DNA of 64,000 bases from Lachnospiraceae bacterium (GTDB taxonomy: Bacteria > Bacillota > Clostridia > Lachnospirales > Lachnospiraceae), in assembly GCA_015057635.1 (NCBI GenBank), contig SVEB01000122.1:29327-93326 (forward strand), given 5' to 3'. Position 1 is the stretch's first letter, and every line of letters begins with the position of its first letter. Below, piece by piece: positions 29,819 through 39,646 of the stretch. Position numbers and translations under genes: made by a program. Below the pieces are notes generated by a model, which worked only from the letters and a program-made list of their open reading frames with translations, had not been told where the DNA came from and did not search any database.

Positions 29819-31354
29819 ATGCGTATTACAAATAAAATGATGACCAATAACGTGCTGACCAATATCAATGGAAACAAGAATGCGTTATCGAAGTTAGAAC
29901 AGCAGTACTCCACCGGTCTTAAGATCAGCAAGCCATCGGAGGATCCGATCATTGCGGTGCGTGCCCTAAAGCTTCGCACGAACTTAAACGAACTGAACCA
30001 GTACTATGAAAAGAATATTCCGGATGCGCTCTCCTGGATGGATGTAAGCGAAAGCGCACTCGGTACGATCAATGAGATCCTGACACAGGTGCACACTCTC
30101 TGTGTGCAGGGTGCAAGCGATACCCTTACAACCGATGACCGTAATGCCATCCTTGCGAACTTAAAGCAGTATAAAGAACAGATCTATCAGGAAGGCAGCT
30201 CCAACTACGCAGGCCGTTATGTATTTACTGGTTATAAGACCGATACAAGTCTTGTATTTGATGAAGCGACCACAAACTTAGATTATAATATCACCGAAAA
30301 CTTAAGCGGTAGCAATATCAGCATTATGTCAAAAACAATCAACTCCTTTGATATGGAAAACTATGATCCTGCTAACCCGACTGCCACAGACTTTGATGAT
30401 CAGCCGATTACCGTAACCGCTTACCGCATGCAGTTATCCTATGCAGACCTAAAGTCGGAAGACGAAGATGGAACGATAAGTATCCGTTTTCCGGTAAGAA
30501 ATGATAGCGGCGAGATCGAACGCGACGATGACGGCAACATCGTTTACGATGATTACACCGGAGACATCACGATGACCACATCCGTAGATGCCGAAGCCTA
30601 TCAGCCGGATCCGGGGAGTGTCAAATTTTTAGCAGATACCGGCGAATTGATCATCGGCGAAGATGTGTATGCCGAATGGAGAGATCTTTCCGATATCAGC
30701 GTGTCCTATGACAAGAGTAGTTTCTCTAAAAATGATTTAAGACCGGAACATTACTTTGACTGTACCGTAACGGATATGACAACAGAAGATGCGGAACCGG
30801 TAGTTTATACAAAAGAAGATCAGCAGATTCAGTATGAGATCAACTTCAATCAGTCCATCACGGTAAATACCCAGGGCTCTGATGCTATTAAACATGAAAT
30901 CGGACGTGCGATCGATGATATGATGAATGCCATCAGCGCAGTAGTTGACGTAGAAACTAAGATAAGCGATACCGAGAAGATGTTAGAAGACGGAAATCTG
31001 ACCAATGATCAGAAGACAGCGTTAAATCAGATCTTAGAGGTTCTTAAGATAGAACAGAAACTTAAGACAGAAGAGATGCAGACAAAGTTTGAAAATGGCA
31101 TCACTCGCATCGCAGCTCAGCAGGATGTAGTAAGCGTGGCAGCAGCGGACTTAGGAAGCCGTTACAACCGTGTGGAACTGACCGAAAGCCGTCTTTCCAC
31201 CGAGCAGACACAGTTTGAAGAGCTGTTATCTCAGAATGAAGATGCCGACTTAGTCAACACCATCATTAACATGCAGTCTCAGGAGACCATTTACAATGCA
31301 TCCCTGAATGCAGCATCCAAAGTAGTGAAAAACTCCCTGCTTGATTTTATCTAA
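29819..31354 (+). CDS. flgL: Flagellar hook-associated protein FlgL
   Basis: 'MRITNKMMTNNVLTNINGNKNALSKLEQQYSTGLKISKPSEDPIIAVRALKLRTNL'; flagellin-like C-terminus. Confidence 0.93.
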   Translation: MRITNKMMTNNVLTNINGNKNALSKLEQQYSTGLKISKPSEDPIIAVRALKLRTNLNELNQYYEKNIPDALSWMDVSESALGTINEILTQVHTLCVQGASDTLTTDDRNAILANLKQYKEQIYQEGSSNYAGRYVFTGYKTDTSLVFDEATTNLDYNITENLSGSNISIMSKTINSFDMENYDPANPTATDFDDQPITVTAYRMQLSYADLKSEDEDGTISIRFPVRNDSGEIERDDDGNIVYDDYTGDITMTTSVDAEAYQPDPGSVKFLADTGELIIGEDVYAEWRDLSDISVSYDKSSFSKNDLRPEHYFDCTVTDMTTEDAEPVVYTKEDQQIQYEINFNQSITVNTQGSDAIKHEIGRAIDDMMNAISAVVDVETKISDTEKMLEDGNLTNDQKTALNQILEVLKIEQKLKTEEMQTKFENGITRIAAQQDVVSVAAADLGSRYNRVELTESRLSTEQTQFEELLSQNEDADLVNTIINMQSQETIYNASLNAASKVVKNSLLDFI

Positions 31355-31398
31355 TAGGATTTCGCGGCGGTTTATGAATAGTTATAGGAGAAAAAGAA

Positions 31399-31863
31399 AT
31401 GCTAGTAAAAACAAAATATTTTGGTGAAATTGAGCTTACAGAAGATAAAGTAATAACATTTGAGAATGGAATCTTTGGATTTGAAGATTATAAGAGATAT
31501 ACACTGCTTTACGATGTAGAAGAGAAAGGAAAGCGTATCATCTCTTGGCTTCAGAATCTTGAGGAAGAAACATTGGCACTTCCGGTCATCAGTCCGGAGT
31601 TCGTATTCCCTGGATACGATCCAAGCGTTCCGTCTGAAATCATAGAAAGCCTTGGCACATTAAACGATGACAATGCAGTCGTTCTGTTAACCTTAACTGT
31701 TCCAAGTGATCTGACTAAGATGACAGCCAATCTCAAAGCGCCAATTATTATCAACTCCGAAACAAAAAAAGGCTGCCAGGTGGTTGCAGAAAACTCAGAC
31801 TATATGGTAAAATACAACGTATATGACAAGTTTCAGGCACAAAAAGAACCGAAGGGGGAATAA
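31399..31863 (+). CDS. fliW: Flagellar assembly factor FliW
   Basis: 'TKYFGEIELTEDKVITFENGIFGFEDYKRYTLL', 'NLKAPIIINSETKKGCQVV'. Confidence 0.95.
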   Translation: MLVKTKYFGEIELTEDKVITFENGIFGFEDYKRYTLLYDVEEKGKRIISWLQNLEEETLALPVISPEFVFPGYDPSVPSEIIESLGTLNDDNAVVLLTLTVPSDLTKMTANLKAPIIINSETKKGCQVVAENSDYMVKYNVYDKFQAQKEPKGE

Positions 31864-31866
31864 GTA

Positions 31867-32088
31867 ATGCTTGCCCTGACAAGAAAAATAAATGAATCGA
31901 TCATGATTGGAAACGATGTAGAAATCACGATTTTAGACATCAAAGGCGACCAGGTGAAGCTTGGTATCAACGCTCCAAAATCGGTTCCGGTTTACCGCAA
32001 AGAGATTTATGTGCAGATATTAGAGTCGAACAAAGAAGCAGTGGAAGGAAACGCTTCCGTTGATGCTCTTAATAAACTGTTAAAGTAG
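31867..32088 (+). CDS. csrA: Carbon storage regulator CsrA
   Basis: '[48 protein letters not shown]'. Confidence 0.97.
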   Translation: MLALTRKINESIMIGNDVEITILDIKGDQVKLGINAPKSVPVYRKEIYVQILESNKEAVEGNASVDALNKLLK

Positions 32089-32304
32089 CTCTGGCTCACG
32101 CAAAAGATAAAATCAAAAAGAATAAAACAGATCCGGATATAGATAGATAAGGATAGGGAGTGTGGCACATGGTGCTACGCTCCCTTTGTTGTACTTGGTA
32201 CCACGGAAAAAACGGCGATCGGCCTTTGTATTTTCTTTGGGGCTTTTGTTTTTACATAAATAATACCAAAATTAAAACAAAATAGTATTAATCTTATAAA
32301 AGTC

Positions 32305-32332
32305 TAAATAAATGGGGGAAATTAACCGATAA
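32305..32332 (+). promoter_or_regulatory. Candidate sigma-28 promoter for flaG-fliD-fliS
   Basis: TAAA - N16 - ACCGATAA. Confidence 0.65.
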
Positions 32333-32379
32333 AACGACTAGAAGGTTAATTGAGTAACAGGAACACATGGAGGTGTCAC

Positions 32380-32760
32380 ATGACAATTGAATCAATTGGC
32401 ACAAGTGGAGTGCTAAACCAGAATGCAACAGGGACGTCAGCATCGGTGAACCCTACAAAAGAAATCGAAAAAGTACAGAATGATGGGAAAGTAACAGCAG
32501 ACCAGACACAGGATCCTAGAACCATGAATGAACAGGATCTTAAGAAAGTGAAGGATGCAGTAGGCGAAATCAATTCAAAACTTAAAAATACACAAACACG
32601 TTGCGAATATGAAGTTAATGAAAGAATTAACCGTGTATCCATTAAGATCATGGATAAGAATACAGATGAAGTTATTCGTGAAGTTCCACCAGAAAAAACT
32701 CTAGAGATGATTGAGAAGGCATGGGAAATTGCGGGATTGATCGTGGACGAGAAAAGATAA
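32380..32760 (+). CDS. flaG: FlaG family flagellar protein
   Basis: ORF 32350-32760, start refined to 32380; 'CEYEVNERINRVSIKIMDKNTDEVIREVPPEKTLEMIEKAWEIAGLIVDEKR'. Confidence 0.92.
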   Translation: MTIESIGTSGVLNQNATGTSASVNPTKEIEKVQNDGKVTADQTQDPRTMNEQDLKKVKDAVGEINSKLKNTQTRCEYEVNERINRVSIKIMDKNTDEVIREVPPEKTLEMIEKAWEIAGLIVDEKR

Positions 32761-32791
32761 CGAAAGATAGACGAGCATAAGGAGAGAAAGC

Positions 32792-34270
32792 ATGTCAATA
32801 AAATTAGCAGGTCTTGCGTCCAATATGGATACGGATACTATCGTTCAGCAGTTGATGTCGGCTCATAGCTTAAAAAAGACAAAGCTTGAGAATAAGATCA
32901 CAAAGCTTGAGTGGAAGCAGGAAAAGTGGAAAGATTTAAATACTAAGATCTATTCTTTATATACCGGTTCCCTATCAAAGATGAGAATGCAGGGGAGCTA
33001 TACCACGAAGAAAGTTAGCAGTACGAATGAAAGTGCAGTAACGGCAACCGCTACATCATCCGCTACAAATGGATCACATCAGATTTCAGTTACTCAGCTT
33101 GCAAGTGCGCAATATACCACAGGATCAGCCATTAATAGCAGTGATAAATTATCTACAAGCACAAAATTAACTGATCTTGGAATCGCGGAAGGAACAACAT
33201 TAAAAGTTATAGGTAAGAATGGGAAAGAAGTTAGCCTTACAGTCAATCCTACTGATGCGGAAGGGAATAAAACAGAAAGCACAATAAATGATTTTCTTAC
33301 AGCATGTAAAAGTGCAGAATTGAATGCAAGTTTTGACGCTACACAAAAGAGATTTTTTATAAGTTCAAAAGATAGTGGTGCAAATAATTCGTTTAAGATA
33401 ACATCACCTGATACAGGTGCACTTGATAAATTAGGGCTTGGTTCTACTGCTGATGTACAGCCAGCAGCGGATGCAAAGTTTACTTTGGATGGTGCGGAAA
33501 TGACAAGCACTAGCAATAAGGCCACTGTAAATGGTATTTCTTTAACATTTACAGGAACAACTTCTAGCCCGGTTACACTTAGTGTGTCCAATGACGTAGA
33601 TGCTGTTTATGATATGGTAAAATCCTTTGTCAGTGATTACAATGATGTATTAAGCGCACTTAATGATGCTTATTATGCAGGGTCTGCTAGAGGGTATGAT
33701 CCTCTTACTGATGATGAGAAAGAAGCCATGACTGAAAGTGAGATTGAAAAATGGGAGACCAAGATTAAAGATTCGCTTTTGCGTAGAGACGATAAGTTAG
33801 GCAGTCTTCTTTCGGCTATGAAGACAACCATGTCTGCGGGGGTCAAGATAGATGGGACGACATATTCTCTTGCAAGTTATGGTATTAGCTCTGCTTTGTA
33901 TACAGAACAGGGCAAGCTTCATATTGATGGAGACCCAGAGGACAGCTTAGTATCAGATCAGACAGATAAATTAAGAGCAGCATTAGAAAAAGATCCAGAT
34001 ACGGTAATCAAAGTATTAAGCAATGCATGTAGCAATCTTTATACTACAATGCAGGAAAAGATGAAGACATCTACATTAAGCAGTGCACTTACTTTTTATA
34101 ATGATAAGGAAATGGCCACTACTTTAACAAAATACAAAAAAGAACTTTCTGGGTTAGAGGATAAGCTGAAGGATATTGAAGACAGATACTATGCGCAGTT
34201 TACTGCAATGGAAACGGCGATGGCTACTTTAAATTCACAGACAAGTGCGCTTTCATCAATGCTCGGATAG
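32792..34270 (+). CDS. fliD: Flagellar filament cap protein FliD
   Basis: 'GLASNMDTDTIVQQLMSAHSLKKTKLENKITKLEWKQEKWKDLNTKIYSLYTGSLSKM'; C-terminal coiled coil. Confidence 0.95.
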   Translation: MSIKLAGLASNMDTDTIVQQLMSAHSLKKTKLENKITKLEWKQEKWKDLNTKIYSLYTGSLSKMRMQGSYTTKKVSSTNESAVTATATSSATNGSHQISVTQLASAQYTTGSAINSSDKLSTSTKLTDLGIAEGTTLKVIGKNGKEVSLTVNPTDAEGNKTESTINDFLTACKSAELNASFDATQKRFFISSKDSGANNSFKITSPDTGALDKLGLGSTADVQPAADAKFTLDGAEMTSTSNKATVNGISLTFTGTTSSPVTLSVSNDVDAVYDMVKSFVSDYNDVLSALNDAYYAGSARGYDPLTDDEKEAMTESEIEKWETKIKDSLLRRDDKLGSLLSAMKTTMSAGVKIDGTTYSLASYGISSALYTEQGKLHIDGDPEDSLVSDQTDKLRAALEKDPDTVIKVLSNACSNLYTTMQEKMKTSTLSSALTFYNDKEMATTLTKYKKELSGLEDKLKDIEDRYYAQFTAMETAMATLNSQTSALSSMLG

Positions 34271-34308
34271 TATGAAAGAGTGAATAAAGACAGGGAGGAA
34301 TTGTTGGG

Positions 34309-34686
34309 ATGGCAATTAATGCAGCTAGTGCATATCAGGGGATGAAAATCAATACGGCATCACCTGCGGAACTTACACTGATGTTATATGAAGGGGCAAT
34401 TAAATTCGGGAATATTGCGATTCTAGCAATCGAGAAAAACGATATTGTAAAGGCAAACGAAAATCTAAAAAAGGCTCAGAGAGTAATAACAGAGTTAAGA
34501 GCCACTTTAGATTTTAAATACCCCGTAGCAAAAGATTTTGAGCGTGTCTATGATTATATCTACAGCAGGCTTGTAGAAGCAAATATTAAAAAAGAGGTTG
34601 CGATTATCGAAGATGCATTGGTGTATATCAGAGAAATGAGAGATACATGGAAAGAGGTTATGAAAAAGAATAGCCTGCATGGGTAA
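34309..34686 (+). CDS. fliS: Flagellar export chaperone FliS
   Basis: 'AYQGMKINTASPAELTLMLYEGAIKFGNIAILAIEKNDIVKANENLKKAQRVITELRATLD'. Confidence 0.95.
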   Translation: MAINAASAYQGMKINTASPAELTLMLYEGAIKFGNIAILAIEKNDIVKANENLKKAQRVITELRATLDFKYPVAKDFERVYDYIYSRLVEANIKKEVAIIEDALVYIREMRDTWKEVMKKNSLHG

Positions 34687-34726
34687 TTAAGAAAAGTAAG
34701 TATCATCTAACGAAAGGATTATCAAC

Positions 34727-35218
34727 ATGCAGAATGCAGATAAAGAAGTAATATATATTAATATGCTAGGAGACAGCTTGTTGCAAAAAGACAGGATGTT
34801 AGATGAGCTCATTACATTTTCCAAACGTCAGACAGCCTTATTAGAAGTTCAGGAAATAAAGTATGATTTATTTTTAGAAGAGATGCAGAAAAAGCAGCTG
34901 GTCATTAATAGGCTCGCAGAGCTGGACAAAGGATTTGAATTAGTATATTCCAAAGTCAGTGAAGAATTGAAAGATAATAAGGAGAAGCATCAGGATCTCA
35001 TAAAGAAAATGCAGGAATTGATTAAGTGCATAACGGAAAAGGGAATGCAGTTAAGAAATCTGGAGCAGAAGAATAAAATTCTTTTAGATCAATACCTGAT
35101 AAAAGAACGAAATAAAATTCGTAATTTTAAAATGAATAATCAGGCAGCCTCTAATTACTATAAGAGTATGGCAAAGATGAATGCATCCGAATCCTACTTT
35201 ATGGATAGCAAGAGATAA
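34727..35218 (+). CDS. Small coiled-coil protein (FliT/FlgN-like chaperone candidate)
   Basis: Helical charged ORF in the fliS-flagellin interval; no distinctive motif. Confidence 0.6.
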   Translation: MQNADKEVIYINMLGDSLLQKDRMLDELITFSKRQTALLEVQEIKYDLFLEEMQKKQLVINRLAELDKGFELVYSKVSEELKDNKEKHQDLIKKMQELIKCITEKGMQLRNLEQKNKILLDQYLIKERNKIRNFKMNNQAASNYYKSMAKMNASESYFMDSKR

Positions 35219-35240
35219 TAAAAGAGCAGGGAGCAAAACG

Positions 35241-35552
35241 ATGAAGGAATTAAAGAATCTGCTTGAAAGAGCGATGAAAGAAATTAGTGATACAACGGAT
35301 CTTTTTTATCAGCAGAAGGATCAGGAAGCGTTTTCAAAGTTAAATGCAACATTAGTAATCACATCGTCTGTAATGGAACAGTTATTTGCAACTTTAAATA
35401 CAGAAGTTCATCCAGACTTCGATCAGAATGAGCTTGTTTCTATTTTGACCAATGCAATGAATGCGATGGAAGAGAAAGATACGGTACTTTTAGCGGATAT
35501 ATTGCGCTATGAACTATTGGAGCAGTTTGAGCAGATAGCGGCTCAGTTATAA
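35241..35552 (+). CDS. Small helical protein resembling the N-terminal region of the 42.4-kb DUF115 protein
   Basis: ORF 35181-35552, start refined to 35241; 'ILTNAMNAMEEKDTVLLADILRYELLEQFEQIAAQL' resembles 'MFENIMYAQESGDYILLADLYELQLADWLKKVQAM' of 42414-44078. Confidence 0.6.
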   Translation: MKELKNLLERAMKEISDTTDLFYQQKDQEAFSKLNATLVITSSVMEQLFATLNTEVHPDFDQNELVSILTNAMNAMEEKDTVLLADILRYELLEQFEQIAAQL

Positions 35553-35590
35553 AAAACAAGAGAAAAATCCAAAAAAGTGTAAGATAGATA

Positions 35591-35617
35591 TAAAGTAATG
35601 TTGAAAATAGTCGATAT
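35591..35617 (+). promoter_or_regulatory. Sigma-28 promoter of flagellin gene
   Basis: TAAA - N15 - GTCGATAT. Confidence 0.75.
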
Positions 35618-35666
35618 ATATAATAAGTAAAGTAATTATGCTTTACATAATGCTTATGGCAAAATA

Positions 35667-35700
35667 ATGTAGCACGGATGCTACATCAAATTCAAGGAGG
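35667..35700 (+). promoter_or_regulatory. Candidate CsrA-binding leader: CGGA-loop hairpin plus GGA in the Shine-Dalgarno
   Basis: ATGTAGCA-CGGA-TGCTACAT (8-bp stem, GGA in loop), then AAGGAGG at 35694-35700. Confidence 0.7.
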
Positions 35701-35708
35701 AATTTATA

Positions 35709-36533
35709 ATGGTTATCCAGCATAATATGACTGCTGCTAATACAAACAGACAGTTAGGAATCACAACAGGCAACTTAGCAAAATCTACAGAAAAATTATC
35801 TTCTGGTTACAGAATCAACCGTGCAGGCGATGATGCTGCAGGTCTTTCTATCTCTGAAAAAATGAGAGGACAGATCAGAGGTCTTGATCAGGCTTCTACA
35901 AATGCTCAGGATGGTATCTCTATGATCCAGACAGCAGAAGGTGCTTTAGCTGAAACTCAGTCTATTCTTCAGAGAATGAGAGAATTAACAGTTCAGGCTG
36001 CAAATGATACTAACGTATCTACAGACCGTAAAGCAATCGCTGAAGAAGTATCTGCATTAACAGATGAAATCACACGTATCGCAACTCAGACAGAGTTCAA
36101 TACAATGAAATTATTAAGCGGTGGTTTAAAGAACAAGTCTCTTCAGGTTGGTGCTAACGCTGGTCAGACAATCAACTTCAGCATCAAAGCAATGGACTCT
36201 CAGGCATTAGGTGTAACAAGCGTTGCAGATGGTATTAAGACCAAAACAGCTTCTGGTATCAGTAAGTTAATCTCTACTGTAAATACAGCTCTTAACAAAG
36301 TATCTACTCAGAGATCTGCACTTGGTGCATTACAGAACAGATTAGAGCATACTATCACTAACGCAGATAATACATCTGAAAACTTACAGGCAGCTGAATC
36401 TCGTATCCGTGACGTAGATATGGCAAGCGAAATGGTAAAATATTCAAAGAACAATATTTTACAGCAGGCTGCTCAGTCTATGCTTGCTCAGGCAAATCAG
36501 TCAACACAGGGCGTATTATCTATCTTAGGCTAG
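35709..36533 (+). CDS. Flagellin (short, D0/D1-type)
   Basis: 'MVIQHNMTAANTNRQLGITTGNLAKSTEKLSSGYRINRAGDDAAGLSISEKMRGQIRGL', C-terminal 'MVKYSKNNILQQAAQSMLAQANQSTQGVLSILG'. Confidence 0.98.
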   Translation: MVIQHNMTAANTNRQLGITTGNLAKSTEKLSSGYRINRAGDDAAGLSISEKMRGQIRGLDQASTNAQDGISMIQTAEGALAETQSILQRMRELTVQAANDTNVSTDRKAIAEEVSALTDEITRIATQTEFNTMKLLSGGLKNKSLQVGANAGQTINFSIKAMDSQALGVTSVADGIKTKTASGISKLISTVNTALNKVSTQRSALGALQNRLEHTITNADNTSENLQAAESRIRDVDMASEMVKYSKNNILQQAAQSMLAQANQSTQGVLSILG

Positions 36534-36549
36534 TTGTTGTGAAAATTAA

Positions 36550-36586
36550 AAAATGGAGTTGGCCATTAGGTCAGCTCTATTTTTTT
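36550..36586 (+). terminator. Probable flagellin terminator
   Basis: AAATGGAGTTGGCC...GGTCAGCTCTATTTTTTT. Confidence 0.6.
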
Positions 36587-36649
36587 ATCTCTTTGATATT
36601 GAAATAGGTATGTAAAGCTAATAAAAATAAGCGCGAAGGGCATAAGGAA

Positions 36650-38503
36650 ATGAATATTGCAGAAAAGAATTTAGAAGTATTAAAAGATCGATATCCGGCA
36701 ATTCATAGAAACGTTATAAGTGAATTAGAGAAGAAAGAAGAGAGCTTTGAAGATAAGGTTTCTCATATTCAGGCTAAGGATGGGGAGAGTGCTTTATGCA
36801 TAGAAAGAAAAGGGAAGATAACAAGGTTAAATAGTGCGTATCGTCCATTAGAAGAGGCTAAAAAGTGGTCTGAAAAATACGAGTTTACAAATTTATGTTC
36901 TGTAATCGAGATGTTTGGTCTGGGAAATGGAATTTGTACGCAGGAGATGCTTAACAGGATGCAGGAAGATGACATTATGATACTGTATGAACCAAGCTTG
37001 GCAGTATTCTTATATAGCGTCCAGAACTTTGATTTGACATCGCTTCTGGAAAATCGACAGGTTCTGTTATTTGTCAAGGGATGCAATGAAGAGGCAATGA
37101 AGTTTCATCTGGTGGAGATAGTAAATTGGTATAATATACAGTACCAGTACATAGTAATACATCCGCAGTATGATAAATTATTTGATCAGGAGCTTCTGCA
37201 CTTCTTAAAAGAGTTAAAAGAAAACAATGAAGTCGTGGAAGTTAATAATAATACCGACGCATTTCAGGGTAAAGTCATAGTAGATAACATCTGCTCAAAC
37301 ATAAAGCATTTAGCACATTTTAATGCTATCCAGCATATATCAGAGAAGATTTCCAAGGATATACCAGCCATTATAGTTGCAGCAGGACCATCTTTGCAAA
37401 AAAATATTGAGGTCTTAGCTCAGGCTAAAGGAAAGGCAGTTATATTTGCAGTAGATACTGCGGTGAGGTATTTAGAGAAATACGGAATAGAACCGGATTT
37501 CATTGTTACAATCGATCCAAATAAGGGGCGGTTTCATTTCCGATGTGATTATGCAAAAAATACTCCAATTATATCAAAGCTTGAGAGTCTTCCGTTTGCA
37601 TTGGAAGAGAATGAAAGCAGAAAGATATTTTATAGCCCTCACATGTATGGAGAAGAGTTATTGAAAGAAACCGGATTAAAACTAGACGGGTATACTTCAG
37701 GTGGTTCCGTTGCAACAGCCGCATTTTCCATATGTCTTGCAATGAAGTTTAAACGTATTATTTTAGTAGGACAGGATCTTGCATATGATGGCGAGTATAC
37801 TCATATAGGAGATCGAAAAGAAAATAGGGCTGTGGGTATGGGACTCCGAGAGGTTGAAGGGACGAATGGAGGCATGGTAAGAACAAGATATGACTGGTAT
37901 ATCTATCTATGCTGGTTTGCAAATTCAATTTTAGAGCATCCTGAAACAGAGTGCATAAATGCCACGGAAGGCGGCGCTATGATAAAGGGAACCCATGCCA
38001 TGAAGCTGCAGGATGCAATTGATGCATACTGCAAGGAAACAATAGATGTCGCTTCTCTTGTGAAGAATCTGGACTATTCTTTAAGCAGTGAAAAGGTACT
38101 TGAGTTATCAAAACACCTGCATGACGATTATGACGTCATGATGAAGATTAAATTAAAATCTGCAGAGATATTAGGGAATATCAATAAGATAATCATGCAA
38201 TATAAAAAAGCTGGCTCGCTTACAAACAGAGAGCAGTCCTACATGGACAAAATCTCACAGTCAGGGGAATGGATTGAGGCACAGAGAGTATATCTTCTGA
38301 TTGATACGTATATGCGAAGTTTTGCAATGAGTCAGATGGGTGATATTTATCAGGTGGAGTCCGATGAATATACCAATACATTAAAGACATTTGAGCATAT
38401 AAAGGAATTTTATAAAGCAGTGTTAGATGCTATTAATGAGATAAAGCCTAAATTTGAAACAGCTATTGCAGAATATGATACGGCAGCGAGGGAGAGAGCA
38501 TGA
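36650..38503 (+). CDS. Motility-associated factor glycosyltransferase (DUF115/Maf)
   Basis: 'AIIVAAGPSLQKNIEVL...VIFAVDTAVRYLEKYGIEPDFIVTIDPNKG', 'YTSGGSVATAAFSICLAMKFKRIILVGQDLAY'. Confidence 0.9.
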   Translation: MNIAEKNLEVLKDRYPAIHRNVISELEKKEESFEDKVSHIQAKDGESALCIERKGKITRLNSAYRPLEEAKKWSEKYEFTNLCSVIEMFGLGNGICTQEMLNRMQEDDIMILYEPSLAVFLYSVQNFDLTSLLENRQVLLFVKGCNEEAMKFHLVEIVNWYNIQYQYIVIHPQYDKLFDQELLHFLKELKENNEVVEVNNNTDAFQGKVIVDNICSNIKHLAHFNAIQHISEKISKDIPAIIVAAGPSLQKNIEVLAQAKGKAVIFAVDTAVRYLEKYGIEPDFIVTIDPNKGRFHFRCDYAKNTPIISKLESLPFALEENESRKIFYSPHMYGEELLKETGLKLDGYTSGGSVATAAFSICLAMKFKRIILVGQDLAYDGEYTHIGDRKENRAVGMGLREVEGTNGGMVRTRYDWYIYLCWFANSILEHPETECINATEGGAMIKGTHAMKLQDAIDAYCKETIDVASLVKNLDYSLSSEKVLELSKHLHDDYDVMMKIKLKSAEILGNINKIIMQYKKAGSLTNREQSYMDKISQSGEWIEAQRVYLLIDTYMRSFAMSQMGDIYQVESDEYTNTLKTFEHIKEFYKAVLDAINEIKPKFETAIAEYDTAARERA

Positions 38504-39528
38504 ATATAGTAGCAATTATACCGGCAAGGAGCGGATCCAAAAGTGTCCCGGATAAAAATATAAGGCTGTTGAATGGAAAACCGATGTTAGCCTATTCCAT
38601 TGAACATGCACTTGCTTCCAAGTATATTAATCGAGTGATCGTAAGTACAGATAGTGAAAAATACGCAGAAATCGGAAGAAGATATGGAGCAGAAGTCCCA
38701 TTTTTACGTCCCGCCGAATACGCACAGGATACGTCTCTTGACTTGGAAGTATTTCAACATGTATTAAAGGAGCTGAAAGAACGGGAAAACTATAGTCCGG
38801 ATGCAGTGGTCCAGTTAAGGCCTACATATCCGATACGCAATGTTGGGGATATAGATGCTATGCTTGAAATACTATTATCCGATGCGTCTATCGACTCTGT
38901 TAGAAGCGTCGCCCCTGCAAAAGAGATTCCATATAAGATGTGGAAGATGGACGAGGATGGGAAATTAGAGCCGTTGATGAAGGAAATTCCGGAATGTTAT
39001 AACATGCCAAGACAAGAACTTCCGACAGTCTATTATCAGAATGCATGTATTGATGTGGTAAGACCATATGTTATTCTAGAACAGAACTCAATGTCAGGTA
39101 CTACGATATATGGATATAAAATGGATCAAAATTATGATATTGATACAGAAGAGGAATGGAAAGCGGCAGAGCTTGAAGTGATTCGAAAACAGAAGCAGGA
39201 AGAAATCAGACAGGGAAAGAAACGTTTTGTTTTTGATATTGATGGAGTGATTGCGAAATTACAGCCGGAAAATCGATATGAGCTGGCAGAACCAAATGAA
39301 GAGATGATCAGACTGATCAATCAGCTTTATAGCTATGGAAATTATATCGTATTAAATACAGCAAGAGGTTATGTTACGGGAATTGACTGGCGGGATGTGA
39401 CGGAAGAACAGTTCGCAAGATGGGGGTTGCGTTACCATGAGCTGCACTTTGGGAAACCAAATGCGGATTACTATATTGATGATAAATTCATCGGTATGGA
39501 TGAGCTTATGAAAATGATAAAGGAGTAA
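38500..39528 (+). CDS. CMP-sugar (acylneuraminate-type) cytidylyltransferase fused to a C-terminal HAD-like domain
   Basis: 'AIIPARSGSKSVPDKNIRLLNGKPMLAYSIEHAL', 'QLRPTYPIR'; C-terminal 'RFVFDIDGVIAKL...NYIVLNTARGY...FGKPNADYYIDDKFI'. Confidence 0.88.
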   Translation: MNIVAIIPARSGSKSVPDKNIRLLNGKPMLAYSIEHALASKYINRVIVSTDSEKYAEIGRRYGAEVPFLRPAEYAQDTSLDLEVFQHVLKELKERENYSPDAVVQLRPTYPIRNVGDIDAMLEILLSDASIDSVRSVAPAKEIPYKMWKMDEDGKLEPLMKEIPECYNMPRQELPTVYYQNACIDVVRPYVILEQNSMSGTTIYGYKMDQNYDIDTEEEWKAAELEVIRKQKQEEIRQGKKRFVFDIDGVIAKLQPENRYELAEPNEEMIRLINQLYSYGNYIVLNTARGYVTGIDWRDVTEEQFARWGLRYHELHFGKPNADYYIDDKFIGMDELMKMIKE

Positions 39529-39646
39529 CCCAAGCGTTGGAAAAGCATAACATTAGCAGGTAATCCAAAGCGGCGGAGTTAATTATAGAAAAAAACGGAC
39601 GATATATATAGCAAGAGAGTTTGAATTTCGATACAAGGGAGACAAG

